A stretch of 6,456 nt of DNA from Acidobacteriota bacterium (GTDB lineage Bacteria; Acidobacteriota; Blastocatellia; Pyrinomonadales; Pyrinomonadaceae): contig QHXL01000071.1 in NCBI GenBank assembly GCA_003222935.1, positions 8,153-14,608 on the forward strand, in the 5' to 3' direction. The position numbers and the translations under genes were made by a program. The notes beneath the pieces were generated by a model. It searched no databases. It was not told where the DNA came from and was given only the letters and a program-made list of their open reading frames with translations. Below are positions 5,170 to 6,456 of this stretch, piece by piece (positions within the stretch are counted from its first letter, which is position 1; each line of letters starts with the position of its first letter).

Positions 5170-6393
5170 ATGGCAATCAAGACACCAAATAGCAGGATCG
5201 CAAAGGCGATCGCTTTGCTCATACTTTTAGCGGGCGTGCTGAGCGGACACGCATTAGCCCAGGGCACTGGCGACGGTGTTGATGCGGCGTTTGAACGCGC
5301 GATCAAATTGCACCAATCGGGCGACGTGATAGGCGCAGTGCGAGATTATGAGGCGATCCTGGTCAAGAATCCCGTGCGAGCTGACGTCCGCTCGAACCTG
5401 GCCGCGGCGTACTCATCTTTGGGTCGATATGAAGATGCGATTCTTCAGTATAAACGAGCATTGGTGATTGCCCCTGAGAACCAGACTATTCGTTTTAACC
5501 TCTCGATGGCTTACTACAAGGCAGCCCTATTTTCAGATGCCGCCACCGAGTTAACCCGCTTCCTGGCCTCCAATTCGAAGAGCCCGGATCCGTTAACGGC
5601 TAAGCTGGTGTTAGCGGATTGCCAGGTCCGATTAGGTGAATACAAAAAAGTAATCGAGTTATTGACGCCATTGGCAGAGGCAGACCCTACGAATCGCACC
5701 ATCGCCTACTTGCTGGGCAGCGCTTATATAAGCCACGGCGACTCAACGAAGGGTCAGGAGATTATTAACGAACTCTTTCGCGATGATAACTCCGCAGAGG
5801 CACGACTCCTGATGGGAGCTATGTTACTCGTGGCTGACGATGCGCAGAATGCGCTTAAGGAGATCGAACGTGCTGTTGAGTTGAATCCCAAGTTGCCTAC
5901 GGTTCAGGCCTGGTACGGTCGCACACTAATGCGCCTGGGAGATGGTGAGCGGGCGCAAAAAGCTTTTAAGACCGAATTGGCAAGCAACGCAAACGACTTC
6001 GAGTCCAATCTGTATATGGGAATCTTGTTACGCCAGGACAAGCAAACGGAAGAGGCCTTAACCTACCTTGGTAGAGCTATTCATCTTCGTCCGCGAGATC
6101 AATATGCTCGTTATCACCTGGCCGCCGTTTACGCTTCAGCCGGCAAACCTGCTGAGGCACTTCCGCTGCTCGAAGTTGTTTTGAAGGAGTACCAGGATTT
6201 CGTTGAAGCTCGCGTGCTATTGGCGTCAGTTTATTACCGGCTGAATCGGAAAGAGGATGGCGATCGCGAAAAAGCGATGATCCAGAAACTTAATTCTGAG
6301 CAACAAGCCAAACAACCGGGATCTCAGCCTGGAGCGGATCCGAAGCCTACCCCCGATTCGAACAACCACCCGAAGCAGCCACCCAAGGAGTAA
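5170..6393 (+). CDS. Exported TPR-repeat protein
   Basis: This predicted periplasmic or secreted protein of 407 residues is almost entirely a TPR superhelix, so it most likely binds other proteins. Residues 1-30 form a Sec signal peptide: charged N-region with K4, R9 and K12, hydrophobic AIALLILLAGVLSG, cleavage after ALA; no lipobox. From about residue 35 to 375 there are nine to ten TPR-like units. Clear ones are at 69-102 (LAAAYSSLGRYEDAILQYKRAL), 142-176 (LADCQVRLGEYKKVIELLTPL), 245-278, 279-312 (GILLRQDKQTEEALTYLGRAI) and 313-346 (LAAVYASAGKPAEALPLLEVV). Residues 382-407 are a disordered Pro/Gln/Lys-rich tail. The ATG at 5170 is preferred over an in-frame TTG at 5128 because the signal peptide begins properly there and a promoter overlaps the TTG. 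A Shine-Dalgarno site is not obvious. Seven bases after its stop another exported protein seems to begin, suggesting an operon. The fold is firm; the role is unknown. Confidence 0.88.
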   Translation: MAIKTPNSRIAKAIALLILLAGVLSGHALAQGTGDGVDAAFERAIKLHQSGDVIGAVRDYEAILVKNPVRADVRSNLAAAYSSLGRYEDAILQYKRALVIAPENQTIRFNLSMAYYKAALFSDAATELTRFLASNSKSPDPLTAKLVLADCQVRLGEYKKVIELLTPLAEADPTNRTIAYLLGSAYISHGDSTKGQEIINELFRDDNSAEARLLMGAMLLVADDAQNALKEIERAVELNPKLPTVQAWYGRTLMRLGDGERAQKAFKTELASNANDFESNLYMGILLRQDKQTEEALTYLGRAIHLRPRDQYARYHLAAVYASAGKPAEALPLLEVVLKEYQDFVEARVLLASVYYRLNRKEDGDREKAMIQKLNSEQQAKQPGSQPGADPKPTPDSNNHPKQPPKE

Positions 6394-6400
6394 AAGGTTT

Positions 6401-6456
6401 TTGGCCACCGTCATCTTGAAGTTGTTTTTGCTGTTGGTGGCATTGCCACTCGTGTG
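6401..6456 (+). CDS. Probable start of next gene in the operon, signal-peptide-like N terminus (truncated by window end)
   Basis: A frame opening with TTG at 6401 stays open to the window edge and reads (M)ATVILKLFLLLVALPLV. It is a short N-region with one Lys followed by a long Leu/Val-rich core, which is what a Sec signal peptide or membrane anchor looks like. It starts seven bases after the stop of the second TPR gene. AAGGAG at 6385-6390, inside the end of that gene, lies ten bases before the TTG, and AAAAGG at 6392-6397 is closer. No ATG or GTG is available in frame just upstream. With only 18 codons visible the protein cannot be identified, and the start codon is uncertain. Confidence 0.4.
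   Translation, partial: MATVILKLFLLLVALPLV

Noticed and set aside
1..6456. CRISPR array, tRNA, rRNA, transposase gene or phage module
   Set aside because: No regularly spaced repeats, no tRNA or rRNA signature sequence, and no transposase, integrase or phage-like reading frame was found on either strand.

Overview
The window looks like a chromosomal piece of an Acidobacteriota genome. Three things point that way: the C-terminal part of an Oar-type TonB-dependent outer-membrane receptor, a large secreted protein of the 'VWFA-related Acidobacterial domain' family (TIGR03436), and two signal-peptide-bearing tetratricopeptide (TPR) proteins. One of the TPR proteins carries a carboxypeptidase-regulatory-like beta domain. 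This is recognition from protein sequence only; no search was run and no species is claimed.

Layout. Positions 1-827 (+) hold the last 274 codons of the TonB-dependent receptor, ending in a phenylalanine-terminated beta strand. A strong hairpin (854-883) with a short T run follows and probably ends that transcript. Positions 895-1042 are a leader/promoter segment with a dyad symmetry, leading into the first TPR gene (1043-2062, +). Positions 2063-2707 are a 645-base gap between convergent genes with no convincing gene. The gap contains several nested or tight palindromes, clearest at 2469-2545 and 2572-2591, and is the least explained part of the window. The vWA-like gene lies on the minus strand (4942-2708). 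Positions 4943-5169 form a divergent promoter region. The second TPR gene (5170-6393, +) follows, and a few bases after its stop a signal-peptide-like reading frame (6401 to the window end) probably starts the next gene of the same operon.

How the genes may work together. All four substantial proteins are predicted to be exported: one to the outer membrane, and three through Sec-type signal peptides without a lipobox. TPR and vWA-like modules are protein-interaction folds. A cell-envelope role is therefore plausible, but nothing in the sequence identifies a pathway, substrate or partner. No mobile-element gene, tRNA, rRNA or CRISPR array was found. I do not see a demonstrable new system. The best lead for something undescribed is the palindromic non-coding segment around 2375-2600, which could be a REP/MITE-like interspersed repeat or a structured RNA.
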